Shown piece by piece: positions 14,880 through 24,475 of a stretch of DNA of 64,000 nt. Source of the DNA: JAMHWF01 sp964371405 (GTDB lineage Bacteria > Pseudomonadota > Gammaproteobacteria > Burkholderiales > Burkholderiaceae_C). The stretch lies in the NCBI GenBank assembly GCA_964371405.1, contig CAYJLV010000021.1:1-64000 (forward strand), in the 5' to 3' direction. Under the pieces are notes generated by a model that did no database searches, had not been told where the DNA came from, and saw only the letters and a program-made list of their open reading frames with translations. Within the stretch, counting starts at the first letter, position 1, and each line of letters opens with the position of its first letter. The translations under genes were made by a program, and so were the position numbers.

Positions 14880-16348
14880 GCGCGGAGCTGCCGTTGGCCT
14901 GGCACACCTGGGCGACGTTGGTCGGGCTTGCGCTCGTCGTCGTGCTGCTCGCGGCGCTGCTGCTGCGGCGCGCGCGCGACGACGATGCCGAGGCGCTGCG
15001 GCGCGATCTCGTGGCCGCCAACGAGCGCCTCGAGCGCGAGCTGCGCGACGAGGTCGGCCGTAGCGCGATGTCGACGCGGCAGGAGCTCGGCGGCACGCTC
15101 GGCAACTTCCAGCAGGCGTTGCTGGCACAGCAGGGCGACGTGGCGCGCACGCAGAACGAGCAGATCGACAGCTTCCGCGTCCAGCTCGGCGCGGTGCAGC
15201 AGTCGATCGGCCAGTCGCTCGCGACGGCGACGCAGGCGCTTGCGGGCCAGGCGCTCGGCGCGCGAGAGGCGCAGGACGCCGCGCTGCGCCGCTTCTCGCA
15301 GACGCTGACCGAGCAGTTGCAGGCGCTGTCGCAGGCCAACGACCAGCGCATGGCCGAAGTGCGCGCGGCGGTCGAATCCAGGCTCACCGCGATCCAGGCC
15401 GACAACGAGAAGAAGCTCGAGCAGATGCGCGCGACGGTCGACGAGAAGCTGCACGCGACGCTCGAGGCGCGGCTCGGCGAGAGTTTCCGCCAGGTCGCCG
15501 ACCGGCTCGAACAGGTGCACAAGGGGCTGGGCGAGATGCAGTCGCTGGCCAAGGACGTCGGCTCGCTCAGCCGCGTGCTGACGAACGTGAAGACGCGCGG
15601 CGTGTTCGGCGAGGTGCAGCTCGCGCAGCACCTGGAGCAGGTGTTCACGCCCGATCAGTACGCGACCAATGTCGAGACGGTGCCGGGCAGCGGCGCGCGC
15701 GTCGAGTTCGCGATCCGGCTGCCGGGGCGGCGCGACGATGGCGCGCCGCTGTGGTTGCCGATCGATTGCAAGTTCCCGCGCGAAGACTACGAGCGCCTGG
15801 TCGAGGCGCAGGAGCGCGCCGACCCTGAGGCCGCCGAAGCGGCGGCGCGCGCGATCGAAGTCCGCCTGCGCGCCGAGGCGAAGACGATCCGCGAGAAGTA
15901 CGTCGCACCGCCGCACACCACCGACTTCGGCATCATGTTCGTGCCGACCGAAGGGCTCTATGCCGAGGCGCTGCGGCGCCCGGGGCTGGTCGACGCGCTG
16001 CAGCGCGACCACAAGGTGATGCTGGCCGGCCCGACGACGCTGCTGGCCACGCTCACCAGCCTGCAGATGGGATTCCGCACGCTGGCGCTGGAGAAGCGCT
16101 CGGCCGAGGTGTGGGAGGTGCTCGGCGCCGTCAAGACGGAGTTCGGCAAGTTCGGCGACGTGCTCGCGAAGACGCGCAAGAAACTCGACGAAGCCAGCAG
16201 CAGCATCGAGATGGCCGAGCGTCGGACGCGCGTGATGGCGCGCGAGCTGCGCGGCGTCGAGGCGCTGCCCGAGACGCGCGCGTCGGCGCTGTTGCCCGGC
16301 CTCGCCGGCGCGGCCGACGATGCGGCCCCCGATGCCCCCGAGCCCTGA
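14876..16348 (+). CDS. rmuC: DNA recombination protein RmuC
   Basis: A 490-residue protein with one N-terminal membrane helix (about residues 10-29, rich in L and V), a long coiled coil (about 40-210) and the RmuC nuclease-like domain (about 225-440, with GVFGEVQLAQHLEQV, PIDCKFPREDYERL and the FVPTEGLYAEALRRPG segment). RmuC limits recombination between inverted repeats in E. coli. The GTG start at 14876 overlaps the stop of the dehydrogenase gene (GTGA); it is the only start that leaves the anchor helix at the N-terminus. The frame is open far upstream but that part is an antisense-like shadow of the two preceding genes. Confidence 0.9.
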   Translation: MSAELPLAWHTWATLVGLALVVVLLAALLLRRARDDDAEALRRDLVAANERLERELRDEVGRSAMSTRQELGGTLGNFQQALLAQQGDVARTQNEQIDSFRVQLGAVQQSIGQSLATATQALAGQALGAREAQDAALRRFSQTLTEQLQALSQANDQRMAEVRAAVESRLTAIQADNEKKLEQMRATVDEKLHATLEARLGESFRQVADRLEQVHKGLGEMQSLAKDVGSLSRVLTNVKTRGVFGEVQLAQHLEQVFTPDQYATNVETVPGSGARVEFAIRLPGRRDDGAPLWLPIDCKFPREDYERLVEAQERADPEAAEAAARAIEVRLRAEAKTIREKYVAPPHTTDFGIMFVPTEGLYAEALRRPGLVDALQRDHKVMLAGPTTLLATLTSLQMGFRTLALEKRSAEVWEVLGAVKTEFGKFGDVLAKTRKKLDEASSSIEMAERRTRVMARELRGVEALPETRASALLPGLAGAADDAAPDAPEP

Positions 16349-17510
16349 ACGATCGTTCGCGCCGTCGCGCATGCTCGGCGCGCTGATCACCGGCCAGGTC
16401 GGCCTGCACGCCTGCATGGCCGGCGTGCGGCTGGCGGCGCCGCTGCTCGCGCTGCGCGCAGGCCATTCGGCGCTCGCCGTCGGCGTGCTGCTGGCGTTGT
16501 TCGCCGTCGCGCCGGTCATGCTGGCGCTGCCGGCAGGGCGGCGCGCCGACCGCCATGGCTACCCCCGGCGGTTGCGCGGGGCTGTCGGCTTCACCGCCGC
16601 CGGCGCGGTGGCGGCGGCGGCGGCGACGGCGCTGCCGCAGGCACAGTTCGCGCTGCTGTGCGCCGCCGCGACGCTGTGCGGCGCCGGCGCTAACGTCGGC
16701 ATGATCTCGATCCAGCGCACCGCTGGGCGCAGTGCCGGCGACAGCACGCAGCGCATGCGCGTGTTCAGCTGGCTCGGCGTCGCGCCGTCGCTGTCGAACC
16801 TCGTCGGGCCGGTGATCGCCGGCGTGCTGATCGACGCGGCGGGTTTCGCCGCCGCGTTCGGCGTGCTCGCGCTGCTGCCGCTGGCCGCGCTGTGGTCGGC
16901 GCGCCGCGTGCCGGTCGAGGCGCCGCTGCGCGTGCCGCGCGCCTCGACGCGTGCCGCGTGGTCGCTGCTGTTCGCGCCGGGCCTGCGCCGGTTGCTGTTC
17001 GTCAGCTGGCTGGTGTCGGCGAGCTGGGACCTGCACAACTTCGTCGTGCCGATCCTGGGCCACGAGCGTGGACTCAGCGCGTCGGCGATCGGCTTCGTGC
17101 TCGGTGCATTCGCCGTCGCCGTCACGGCGGTGCGGCTCGTGATCCCGCTGCTGGCGCATCGCGTCAGCGAAGTGCAGGTGCTGGCCGGCGCGATGCTGTG
17201 GATCGGCGCCGTGTTCGTCGCCTATCCGTTCGCCCAGGGCGCCTGGTCCATGGGCGTTTGCTCCGTCCTGGTCGGCTTGGCGCTCGGCGCGGTGCAACCG
17301 ATGGTGATGTCGATGCTGCACCAGCTCACGCCGCACGAGCACCACGGCGAGGTGATCGCGCTGCGCTCGATGACGATCAACTTCTCGGGTGCGGCGATGC
17401 CGCTGGCTTTCGGCGCCGTCGGCGCGGCGGTCGGGGCGTCGGCGCTGTTCTGGACGATGGCGGCGCTGGTCGCCGCCGGCAGCGTGCAGGCGCGCCGGCT
17501 CTCGAGTTGA
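16320..17510 (+). CDS. MFS transporter
   Basis: A 396-residue major facilitator permease with about 12 transmembrane segments. The loop 2-3 signature PAGRRADRHGYPRRLRG (a G-x-x-x-D-R variant) is near residue 65-80, and the 12 hydrophobic stretches are Ala/Leu rich. It overlaps the end of rmuC by 29 bases; an alternative ATG at 16332 shortens it by four residues. No substrate motif is recognisable and the neighbours give no pathway, so the cargo is unknown. It may be translated from the antiporter-dehydrogenase-rmuC transcript. Confidence 0.8.
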   Translation: MRPPMPPSPERSFAPSRMLGALITGQVGLHACMAGVRLAAPLLALRAGHSALAVGVLLALFAVAPVMLALPAGRRADRHGYPRRLRGAVGFTAAGAVAAAAATALPQAQFALLCAAATLCGAGANVGMISIQRTAGRSAGDSTQRMRVFSWLGVAPSLSNLVGPVIAGVLIDAAGFAAAFGVLALLPLAALWSARRVPVEAPLRVPRASTRAAWSLLFAPGLRRLLFVSWLVSASWDLHNFVVPILGHERGLSASAIGFVLGAFAVAVTAVRLVIPLLAHRVSEVQVLAGAMLWIGAVFVAYPFAQGAWSMGVCSVLVGLALGAVQPMVMSMLHQLTPHEHHGEVIALRSMTINFSGAAMPLAFGAVGAAVGASALFWTMAALVAAGSVQARRLSS

Positions 17511-17547
17511 TGTGGCTTTGCCACTCGACTCGAACCCCCGCGGGGGG

Positions 17548-17565
17548 CGGGCTGGGTGAAGCCCG
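17548..17565. terminator. Weak hairpin between convergent genes
   Basis: A 6-bp stem CGGGCT/AGCCCG with a 6-nt loop lies in the 68-bp gap between the MFS gene and the convergent glutaredoxin gene. No T run follows on either strand, so a terminator function is only suggested by position. Confidence 0.25.
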
Positions 17566-17578
17566 GCCCTGGGGGCAC

Positions 17579-18175
17579 TCAGAACCTGAAGCCGCCGGTC
17601 GCGGTGGGCGGCGGTGCGGTCGGCGCCGGGGCAGCGGCTGCGGCCGGCGCTGCCGCTTCCTTGCTCGCGACCAAGGGCACGGCGGCCGGGTAGCGGTAGT
17701 TGGGCGGCAACTGCGACGCCTGCGGGTAACCCGCCGTGTCGAGATAGGTCGCCCACTGTTCGCGCTCCAGGCCGCGCAGCACTTGCGAGCCGATCGTCAG
17801 CGCCGGCAGGCTCGTGCCGCCGGTCAGTCGGGTGTAGCTGTCGAGGTCTTCGTTGCTCGACACCGTTTTTTCGGCGAACGGGATGCCGCGCTCGCGCAGC
17901 CACGCACGCGCGTTGTCGCAGGGTGTGCAGCCGGTCGCGGTATAGAGCGTGGCGGGGTAGCGCGACGTCGCCTGGCGCAACGCGTACGGCAGGCTGATGC
18001 CACCGTCGCCGCCGGCCGCCGGCACCGGCGCGGCGCGCGTGTTGCCGCCCGCGGGCGGCGTGTCGGAATAGGTGACGCGGCCGTCGGGGCCGACGATCTT
18101 GTACAGCGCATGCGCCGGCACGGCGAGCAGGGCGCAGGCGAGCGGCAGCAACCAGCGCAGTGGAGTCGTCGTCAT
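17579..18175 (-). CDS. Exported DUF4124-glutaredoxin fusion protein
   Basis: A 198-residue secreted protein. A signal peptide (residues 1-22, ending AHA) is followed by a DUF4124 module (LYKIVGPDGRVTYSDTPPAGG) and then a glutaredoxin-like fold (about residues 75-160) with the active site CTPC and a cis-proline region TSLPALTIG. The tail is a Pro/Ala-rich, low-complexity stretch. The start at 18175 was chosen because it places the signal peptide first; an upstream in-frame ATG at 18205 would add 10 residues. As an exported thiol protein it should act on periplasmic disulfides or mixed disulfides; the client is unknown. Confidence 0.82.
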   Translation of the reverse strand: MTTTPLRWLLPLACALLAVPAHALYKIVGPDGRVTYSDTPPAGGNTRAAPVPAAGGDGGISLPYALRQATSRYPATLYTATGCTPCDNARAWLRERGIPFAEKTVSSNEDLDSYTRLTGGTSLPALTIGSQVLRGLEREQWATYLDTAGYPQASQLPPNYRYPAAVPLVASKEAAAPAAAAAPAPTAPPPTATGGFRF

Positions 18176-18243
18176 GGGAGGTATCCTTCGTGGGGCGGCT
18201 TCCAATCTAACGCCAAACGCGCCGCCGCGGGCCGCCGGCGCGC

Positions 18244-20265
18244 TCAGCCGATGCCCTGGTGTCGCAGCAAGGCGTCGATCTTCGGCTCGCGCCCGCGGAA
18301 GGCCTTGAAGCTCTCCATCGCCGGGCGCCCGCCGCCGGCCTCAAGGATGGCTTCGCGGTAGCGCCGGCCGGTCGCCGGGTCGAGCACACCCGATTCCTCG
18401 AACGCGCTCCAGGCGTCGGCCGACAGCACCTCGGCCCACTTGTAGCTGTAGTAGCCCGCCGCGTAGCCTCCGGCGAAGATGTGCGAGAAGCTGTGCTGGA
18501 AGCGGTTGAAGGGCGGCGGCTGCAGCACCGAGACCTCGTCGCGCACTTCGTCAAGCAGCGGCTGCACGCGCTCGCCGGCGCCGGCCTCGTCGTGCACGCG
18601 CATGTCGAACAGCGAGAACTCGACCTGGCGCAGCATCTGCAGCCCGCTCTGAAAGTTCTTCGCCGCAACCAACTTGCGGAACAGACCGTGCGGCAGCGGC
18701 TCGCCGCTGTCGACGTGCGACGTTAGGCGCTTGATGACGTCCCACTCCCAGCAGAAGTTCTCCATGAACTGGCTCGGCAGCTCGACCGCGTCCCACTCGA
18801 CGCCCGAAATGCCCGACACCGCCAGCTCCTCGACCTGCGTCAGCATGTGGTGCAGGCCGTGGCCGAACTCGTGGAACAGCGTGATCAGGTCGTCGTGCGT
18901 CAGCAGCGCCGGCCGGTCGCCGACCGGCGGCGCGAAGTTGCACACCATGTGCGCGACCGGCGTCTGCAGCTGCCCGTCGGGGCGGCGCCAGCGGCCGCGC
19001 ACGTCGTCCATCCAGGCGCCCGGGCGCTTGCCGGGTCGGGCATAGGGGTCGAGGTAGAACTGGCCGACGAGTCGGCCGGCGCGCTCGATGCGATAGAAGC
19101 GCACGCTCGGGTGCCAGACCGGCGCGCTGTCGGGCGCGATCTGCACGTCGAACAGCGTTTCGACGATGCGAAACAGGCCGGGCAGCACAGTCGGCTCCGT
19201 CAGATACTGCTTGACCTCCTGGTCGCTGAAGGCATAGCGCACTTCCTTCAGGCGCTCGCTTGCGTAGGCGAGGTCCCAGGCCTGCAGGTCGGGCAGGCCG
19301 AGCTCGGCGGCGGCGAATTCGCGCACTTCGTGCAGGTCGCGCTCGGCGCCCGGCCGCGCGCGGATCGCCAGCTCGCGCAGAAACTCGGCAACCTGGCGCG
19401 GCGTGTCGGCCATCTTGGGCACCAGCGACAACTCGGCGAAGCTCCTGTAGCCGAGCAGCGCGGCCTCTTCGTGGCGCAACGCGAGCAGCTCGCGCATCAG
19501 CGGGCCGTTGTCGCGCTCGGGCGGGCCGAACTCGCTGGCGCGCGTCACGTAGGCGCGGTACATCGTCTCGCGCAGCGCGCGGTTGCGCGCGTACTGCATC
19601 ACCGGGCCGTAGCTCGGGAACTGCAGCGTGAGCTTGTGCTGGCCGTCGCGGCCGTCGGCAGCCGCAGCCGCCGCCGCTGCCTGCTGCACGTCGGCCGGCA
19701 CGCCGTCGAGCTCGTCGGCGCGCGCGAAGTGGGCGAAGCCGTCGGTCGCGTCGAGCACGTGCTCCGAGAACTTCTGCTGCAGCTCGGCGCTGCGCTCCTG
19801 GATCGCCGCGAAGCGCGCCTTGGCCTCGCCCTGCAGTTCGGCGCCCGACAGCACGAAGTCGCGCAGCGCGTTGTCCAGCGCCTTGCGGCGCGCCTCGTTC
19901 AGCGCCGCCCAGCCCGCGCCGTGGCGTACTGCCTTGTATTTGGCGTAGAGCCGCTCGTCGGCGCCCATGCGCGTGTGGAACTCCGTGACCTTGGGCAGGC
20001 TTTCGTTGTAGGCGGCGCGCAGCTCGGGGCTGTCGGCCACCGCCTTCAGGTGGCCGACGGCGCCCCAGGCGCGGCCGAGTCGCTCGACGGCGACGTCGAG
20101 CACGGCCGACAGCGCGTGGTAGTCGGCCGGCACCTCGGGGCCGACGGCGCGCTCCAATGCCGCATCCGCGCCGGCAAGCAGCTCGTCGATCGCCGGCCCA
20201 ACGTGTTCGGCGCGGATCGCGTCGAAGGCGGGCAGGCCGTCGTCGGGTTGTAGCAGCGGATTCAT
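18244..20265 (-). CDS. prlC: Oligopeptidase A (M3 zinc metallopeptidase)
   Basis: A 673-residue cytoplasmic peptidase of family M3 that cleaves short peptides, including processed signal peptides. The zinc motif HEFGH is seen in LITLFHEFGHGLHHML (about residue 460), with the third ligand in the downstream Glu-containing segment EWDAVELPSQFMEN. The late motif FSHIFAGGYAAGYYSYKWAEVLSAD is also characteristic and forms the substrate-binding region. Length is standard for the family. The ATG at 20265 gives the family start MNPLLQ. It lies 11 bp after folD and probably shares its transcript. Confidence 0.93.
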   Translation of the reverse strand: MNPLLQPDDGLPAFDAIRAEHVGPAIDELLAGADAALERAVGPEVPADYHALSAVLDVAVERLGRAWGAVGHLKAVADSPELRAAYNESLPKVTEFHTRMGADERLYAKYKAVRHGAGWAALNEARRKALDNALRDFVLSGAELQGEAKARFAAIQERSAELQQKFSEHVLDATDGFAHFARADELDGVPADVQQAAAAAAAADGRDGQHKLTLQFPSYGPVMQYARNRALRETMYRAYVTRASEFGPPERDNGPLMRELLALRHEEAALLGYRSFAELSLVPKMADTPRQVAEFLRELAIRARPGAERDLHEVREFAAAELGLPDLQAWDLAYASERLKEVRYAFSDQEVKQYLTEPTVLPGLFRIVETLFDVQIAPDSAPVWHPSVRFYRIERAGRLVGQFYLDPYARPGKRPGAWMDDVRGRWRRPDGQLQTPVAHMVCNFAPPVGDRPALLTHDDLITLFHEFGHGLHHMLTQVEELAVSGISGVEWDAVELPSQFMENFCWEWDVIKRLTSHVDSGEPLPHGLFRKLVAAKNFQSGLQMLRQVEFSLFDMRVHDEAGAGERVQPLLDEVRDEVSVLQPPPFNRFQHSFSHIFAGGYAAGYYSYKWAEVLSADAWSAFEESGVLDPATGRRYREAILEAGGGRPAMESFKAFRGREPKIDALLRHQGIG

Positions 20266-20276
20266 GGCGCGCTCCG

Positions 20277-21158
20277 TCAGAGGGTCAGGGCGTCGCGCGT
20301 CTCGTCGATGAGCGCCGCGCGTTCGGCGGCCTCGAGCGTGTTGACGAGCAGCATCGCCCGCGTCATGGGGCCGACGCCGCCCGGCACCGGCGTGATCCAG
20401 CCGGCGACCTCGCGCACGCCGACGAAGTCTACGTCGCCGCAGAGCTTTCCGGCGTCGTCGCGGTTCATGCCCACGTCGATGACGACGACTCCGGGCTTGA
20501 CCATCGGCGCCGTCAGCACGTTGCGCCGCCCGACCGCGGCGACGACGACGTCGGCCGCGCGCGTGTGCGCCGCCAGGTCGGCCGTCGCGCTGTGGCAGAC
20601 CGTGACGGTAGCGTTGGCCTGCAGCAGCAGCAGCGCCATCGGCTTGCCCACCGTGTTGCTGCGCCCGATCACGACGGCGTGCTTGCCGCGAAGGTCGATG
20701 CCCGTCGTCTCGATCAGCTTCATGCAGCCCCAGGGCGTGCATGGCCGGAAGCCCGGCAGCCCGGCCATCAGGTCGCCGGCGCTGCGCACCGAGTAGCCGT
20801 CGACGTCCTTGGCGGTCGATATTGCCTCGATCACCTTGTGGGGATCGATGTGCCTGGGCAGCGGCATCTGGACCAGGATGCCGTGCACCGTCGGGTCGGC
20901 GTTGAGAGCCTCGATGCGCTGCAGGAGCTGCGCTTCGGGCAGCGAAGCGTCGTACTTCTCGAACACGGAACGCAGCCCGCTGGTCTCGCAGTCCTTGACC
21001 TTGTGGCGCACGTAGACCTGCGACGCCGGGTCGTCGCCGACCAGGATCACGGCGAGGCCCGGCTGGCGGCCGCGCGCCGTGAGCGCGGCGGCACGCGTGG
21101 CGACGTCGGCGCGGATGCTGGCGGCGAGGGCGTTGCCGTCGATGAGTCGTGCGGTCAT
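20277..21158 (-). CDS. folD: Bifunctional methylenetetrahydrofolate dehydrogenase/cyclohydrolase FolD
   Basis: A 293-residue enzyme converting 5,10-methylene-THF to 10-formyl-THF through methenyl-THF, using NADP+. Motifs: the catalytic Lys segment VYVRHKVKDCETSGL, the PLP-like QMPLPRHID, the DVDGYS loop, the nucleotide-binding VVIGRSNTVGKPMALLLL and the C-terminal TPVPGGVGPMTRAMLL. Length is typical. It is 64 bp downstream of the FixJ-like regulator, with a hairpin between them. Confidence 0.96.
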   Translation of the reverse strand: MTARLIDGNALAASIRADVATRAAALTARGRQPGLAVILVGDDPASQVYVRHKVKDCETSGLRSVFEKYDASLPEAQLLQRIEALNADPTVHGILVQMPLPRHIDPHKVIEAISTAKDVDGYSVRSAGDLMAGLPGFRPCTPWGCMKLIETTGIDLRGKHAVVIGRSNTVGKPMALLLLQANATVTVCHSATADLAAHTRAADVVVAAVGRRNVLTAPMVKPGVVVIDVGMNRDDAGKLCGDVDFVGVREVAGWITPVPGGVGPMTRAMLLVNTLEAAERAALIDETRDALTL

Positions 21159-21185
21159 GGGGTGGGTGTCCTTGCAGAAACGACG

Positions 21186-21206
21186 AAGGCCGCCGTCGGC
21201 GGCCTT
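21186..21206 (-). terminator. Hairpin between the FixJ-like gene and folD
   Basis: A 9-bp perfect stem AAGGCCGCC/GGCGGCCTT with a 3-nt loop, 17 bases past the stop of the response regulator gene. It is followed on the minus strand by CGTCGTTTCTG, a poor U tract, so termination may be partial and folD may be read through. Confidence 0.55.
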
Positions 21207-21222
21207 GTGCAGGCGGGGAGGT

Positions 21223-21846
21223 TCAAGTCTTGGCTTGCGCGCCGAGGGCGATCTTGAGCAGGTCGGCCACGGTGTTGGCGTTGAGCTTTTCCATGATGTT
21301 GGCGCGGTGCGCCTCTACTGTCTTGATGCTGATGCCGAGGTCGTCGGCGATCTGCTTGTTGAGCCGGCCGGCGACGATGCGCTCGAGCACCTGGCTCTCG
21401 CGCGTCGTCAGGCGCGACAGCAGCGCGTCGCGGCTGGCGGCCTCCTGGTGCTGCGAGAACGCCGAGCGCGCCTGGTCGAGCATGCGCTCGACGAGCACGA
21501 CGAGCTCTTCTTCCTTGAACGGCTTCTCGATGAAGTCCATCGCGCCCTTCTTCATCGTCGTGACGGCCATCGGCACGTCGCCGTGGCCGGTGATGAAGAC
21601 AATGGGCAGCGGCGAGCGCCGCTCGCGCAGGCGGTCCTGCAGCTCAAGGCCGCTCATGCCGTCCATGCGGATGTCGGCGATCAGGCAGGCGACTTCGCGC
21701 GGGTCGAAGCGGCTCAGGAACGACTCGGCCGAATCGAAGCACTTGACGCGGTAGTCCTTGCCCTCGAGCAGCCACTGCAGCGAGTCGCGCACGCCTTCGT
21801 CGTCGTCGACGACGTAGACGGTGCCCTTCTTCGGAATCAGGCTCAT
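21223..21846 (-). CDS. FixJ-family response regulator
   Basis: A 207-residue transcription factor: receiver domain (residues about 8-125) with the acidic pocket DDDEG, the phosphoacceptor Asp58 (LIADIRMDG) and Lys in FIEKPF; then a LuxR/GerE helix-turn-helix (about 140-200) with LTTRESQVLERIVAG and GISIKTVEAHRANIMEKL. Its ATG overlaps the kinase stop (ATGA at 21846), so kinase and regulator are translationally coupled. The pair stands divergent to aceE, an arrangement also recalled from other Burkholderiales, so the pyruvate dehydrogenase operon is a candidate target; this is inference. Confidence 0.9.
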   Translation of the reverse strand: MSLIPKKGTVYVVDDDEGVRDSLQWLLEGKDYRVKCFDSAESFLSRFDPREVACLIADIRMDGMSGLELQDRLRERRSPLPIVFITGHGDVPMAVTTMKKGAMDFIEKPFKEEELVVLVERMLDQARSAFSQHQEAASRDALLSRLTTRESQVLERIVAGRLNKQIADDLGISIKTVEAHRANIMEKLNANTVADLLKIALGAQAKT

Positions 21847-24389
21847 TGGATGATCGCGGGATGGGGTGTCGGCGAGGGCTCGGGTTGCGCCGTTTCGACC
21901 GGCAGCGTGAAGCTGAAGCGGCAGCCCACGACCGCGGGGCCATTGTATAAGTTCTGCGCCTTGATCCGGCCTCGGTGCGACTCGACGATCGTGCGGCACA
22001 GCGACAGCCCGATACCCAGGCCGTCGGGCTTGGTCGAGAAGAATGCCTCGTAGAGCCGCGCGATCATTTCTTCCTTCAGCCCCGGCCCCATGTCGGTAAC
22101 GCTGAACTCGACGACGGCGCCTTCCTCGGCCGTGTGGCGCGGCACGACGCGCAACTCGATGTTGCGGCGCGCCGGCGGCAGGTGCGCGCTGTCGATCGCC
22201 TCGGCCGAGTTCTTGAGCAGATTGAGCACCACCTGCTCGATCAGGATCGGGTCGACCATCAGCGTGGGCAGGCGCTGCGCGACGTAGGTGTGGATCGCTA
22301 CGTTGCGGCGCCGCAGTTCGATGCCGGCGAGGTCGACCGCGTCTTCGACGATGCTGCGCGCCTGCGCCGGCTGGCGCTGCGGCTCGCTGCGCTTTACGAA
22401 GGCGCGGATGCGGTGGATGATCTGCCCGGCACGCTCGGCCTGGCGCGCCGTCTTCTGCAGCGCCTCGACGAGATCGCCCTTGGCGATCGCGTCTGCACGC
22501 ACCCGCGACACCATACCGTTGCAGTAGTTCGTGATCGCCGTCAGCGGCTGGTTCAACTCGTGCGCGACCGACGACGCCATCTCGCCCATCGTGACGAGGC
22601 GGCTCGTAACCTGCGCCTTCTCGGCCTGCTGCGCAGCTTGCAGCTCGGCCTGGTGTCGCGCCGTCACGTCGGTGGCGATCAGCATCTGCGCGAGGCGCCC
22701 GTCGGTCCACTGCAGGTAGCGCGCGCGCACGTCGAACCATTTCTGCAGCGGCTCGACGTAGATCTCGCGCGGCTCGGCGCCGGCCTGCGTCAGCTCGGCG
22801 GTCGGCAGCCCGCCCAAGCTGTCGACGGCATCCTCGCCGTCGGGCGACGGCGCCGGCGCGGGCTCGTCCCCGGCGAGCAGGCCGTGGCCGCGCGCGTCGA
22901 CGCCGAACCAGAGGCGATACGACCGATTGGCGAACAGCAACTCGCCCTGCTGCACCGACAGCACCGACACGGCGGCGTCGAGGCCCTCGAGCACCGTCGT
23001 GAAGCGCTCGTGCGACGCCGACAGCTGGTCGCGGATGCGCTTGGCCTCCGTGATGTTGGTGACCGAGGTCATCCAGCCGGTCTGCACGCCGTGCGAGTCG
23101 ATCAGCGGCGAGACGTACATGCGCGCGTCGAACAGCGAGCCGTCCTTGCGCATCATCTTGACCTCGATGCCGCCGGCCGGGCTGCGGCCCTGCAGTTCCT
23201 GCAGCAGCACGCGGTTGTTCTCCTCGTGGCGATCGGGAGGCCAGTGCGGGAACGGCGGCGTGCGCCCGATCAGCTCGCTTTCGGCAAACCCCGTCATCGC
23301 GCAGAACGCGGGGTTGACGTAGGTGATGCGCCCCTCGGGGTCCATCGCGCGCATGCCGGTGAGCATCGAGTTCTCCATCGCGCGGCGGAAATTGGTTTCC
23401 GACACCAGCGTCGCCTGCATCTGCAGGCGCCGGCGCATGTGCTTCCAGGTGCCGATCAGCATCCACACCGTCAGCACCGACAGCGCCGCCACCATCCAGA
23501 ACAGCGTGCTGCTGACCAGGCCGACCGAGGTGCGGTAGCCCGACGCGCGGATCACCAGGCCGTTGCTGGCCGGCGCGAGCGGCAGCTCTTGCACGATCGA
23601 CGGACGATTGCGCACCTGGCCCGGCATCGGCGTCACCGTGCTCGCGAGCACGGTCTCGCGGCCGTCGAGGATCGAGATCGCGTGCCGCGTCGACACTTCG
23701 ATGGGAATGAAGTAGCGCATCAGGCTCTCGATCGAGTACTCGGCGACCAGCGTGCCTGCGAATTGGCCGCGGTCGAGCAGCGGCACGTGGATCTGGAACA
23801 CGGGCGAGTGCTGCGCATCGGCGAAGGCGCCGGAGTAGACCGGCTGGCGCAGCGCCTGCGCCGTCGTGAACGCGGTCTCGGGGTCGCTCGCGCGACCCTG
23901 CACCGGCAGCGACGGACTCGTCGCCGCTTCGGCGAGCGACGGGTCGAGGTTGAAGGCGCGCGTCGAATAGTGCGCCCGCGGCGCGCGACGGGCGTCGATC
24001 CACATCAGGCCCGGGATCTCGGGGCGCTCCCGCGCGAAGGTGGCGGCCTGCTCGAGGAAGGCCTCGGGGTCGACGCTGCGGCTGCCGATCTCGCGCGCCA
24101 TGCGCACGAGCTGCTCCTGGTTCTCGATCAGGCGCAGCCGGATCTGCTGCTGGGCGATCTCGGCGTCGCGCTTGACCGACTCGTGCGCGCGCTCGAACTC
24201 CTCGTTGCGCAGGTACCAGAACGCCGAGATGATGGCCGCGAGGAACAGCAGCACCGAGATCAGCGGGCCGAGCGTGGCGAATCGGTCCTGGCGCGCCGGC
24301 GTCTGGCGGCGCCACCAGCCGGCGACGATGCGCAAAGTCCTTGCCGCGAACGGGCGCCTGGACAGCCGCGGGTCGGGTGGTTGCTGCAT
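21843..24389 (-). CDS. Membrane PAS sensor histidine kinase (FixL-like)
   Basis: An 848-residue sensor. Two membrane helices (about residues 38-60 and 292-312) bracket a periplasmic sensory region of about 230 residues. Cytoplasmic parts are PAS1 (about 332-455, with GRITYVNPAFCAMTGF), PAS2 (about 460-580), a HisKA dimerisation helix with phosphoacceptor His610 (SSVAHELNQPLTAIT), and a HATPase domain (DMGPGLKEEM; GLGIGLSLC). It resembles FixL in partner and kinase type, but heme binding by either PAS cannot be told from sequence. The ATG at 24389 keeps a short cytoplasmic N-terminus; a longer in-frame extension upstream has no ribosome site. It is divergent from aceE. Confidence 0.9.
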   Translation of the reverse strand: MQQPPDPRLSRRPFAARTLRIVAGWWRRQTPARQDRFATLGPLISVLLFLAAIISAFWYLRNEEFERAHESVKRDAEIAQQQIRLRLIENQEQLVRMAREIGSRSVDPEAFLEQAATFARERPEIPGLMWIDARRAPRAHYSTRAFNLDPSLAEAATSPSLPVQGRASDPETAFTTAQALRQPVYSGAFADAQHSPVFQIHVPLLDRGQFAGTLVAEYSIESLMRYFIPIEVSTRHAISILDGRETVLASTVTPMPGQVRNRPSIVQELPLAPASNGLVIRASGYRTSVGLVSSTLFWMVAALSVLTVWMLIGTWKHMRRRLQMQATLVSETNFRRAMENSMLTGMRAMDPEGRITYVNPAFCAMTGFAESELIGRTPPFPHWPPDRHEENNRVLLQELQGRSPAGGIEVKMMRKDGSLFDARMYVSPLIDSHGVQTGWMTSVTNITEAKRIRDQLSASHERFTTVLEGLDAAVSVLSVQQGELLFANRSYRLWFGVDARGHGLLAGDEPAPAPSPDGEDAVDSLGGLPTAELTQAGAEPREIYVEPLQKWFDVRARYLQWTDGRLAQMLIATDVTARHQAELQAAQQAEKAQVTSRLVTMGEMASSVAHELNQPLTAITNYCNGMVSRVRADAIAKGDLVEALQKTARQAERAGQIIHRIRAFVKRSEPQRQPAQARSIVEDAVDLAGIELRRRNVAIHTYVAQRLPTLMVDPILIEQVVLNLLKNSAEAIDSAHLPPARRNIELRVVPRHTAEEGAVVEFSVTDMGPGLKEEMIARLYEAFFSTKPDGLGIGLSLCRTIVESHRGRIKAQNLYNGPAVVGCRFSFTLPVETAQPEPSPTPHPAIIQ

Positions 24390-24475
24390 GGTGCGATTAT
24401 CGAGGTTGCCTTCCGACCCGGGCCGGAGGGCAGGTCTGCATGGCGATGCCGCATTGTGAAATCGATATGCACTAT

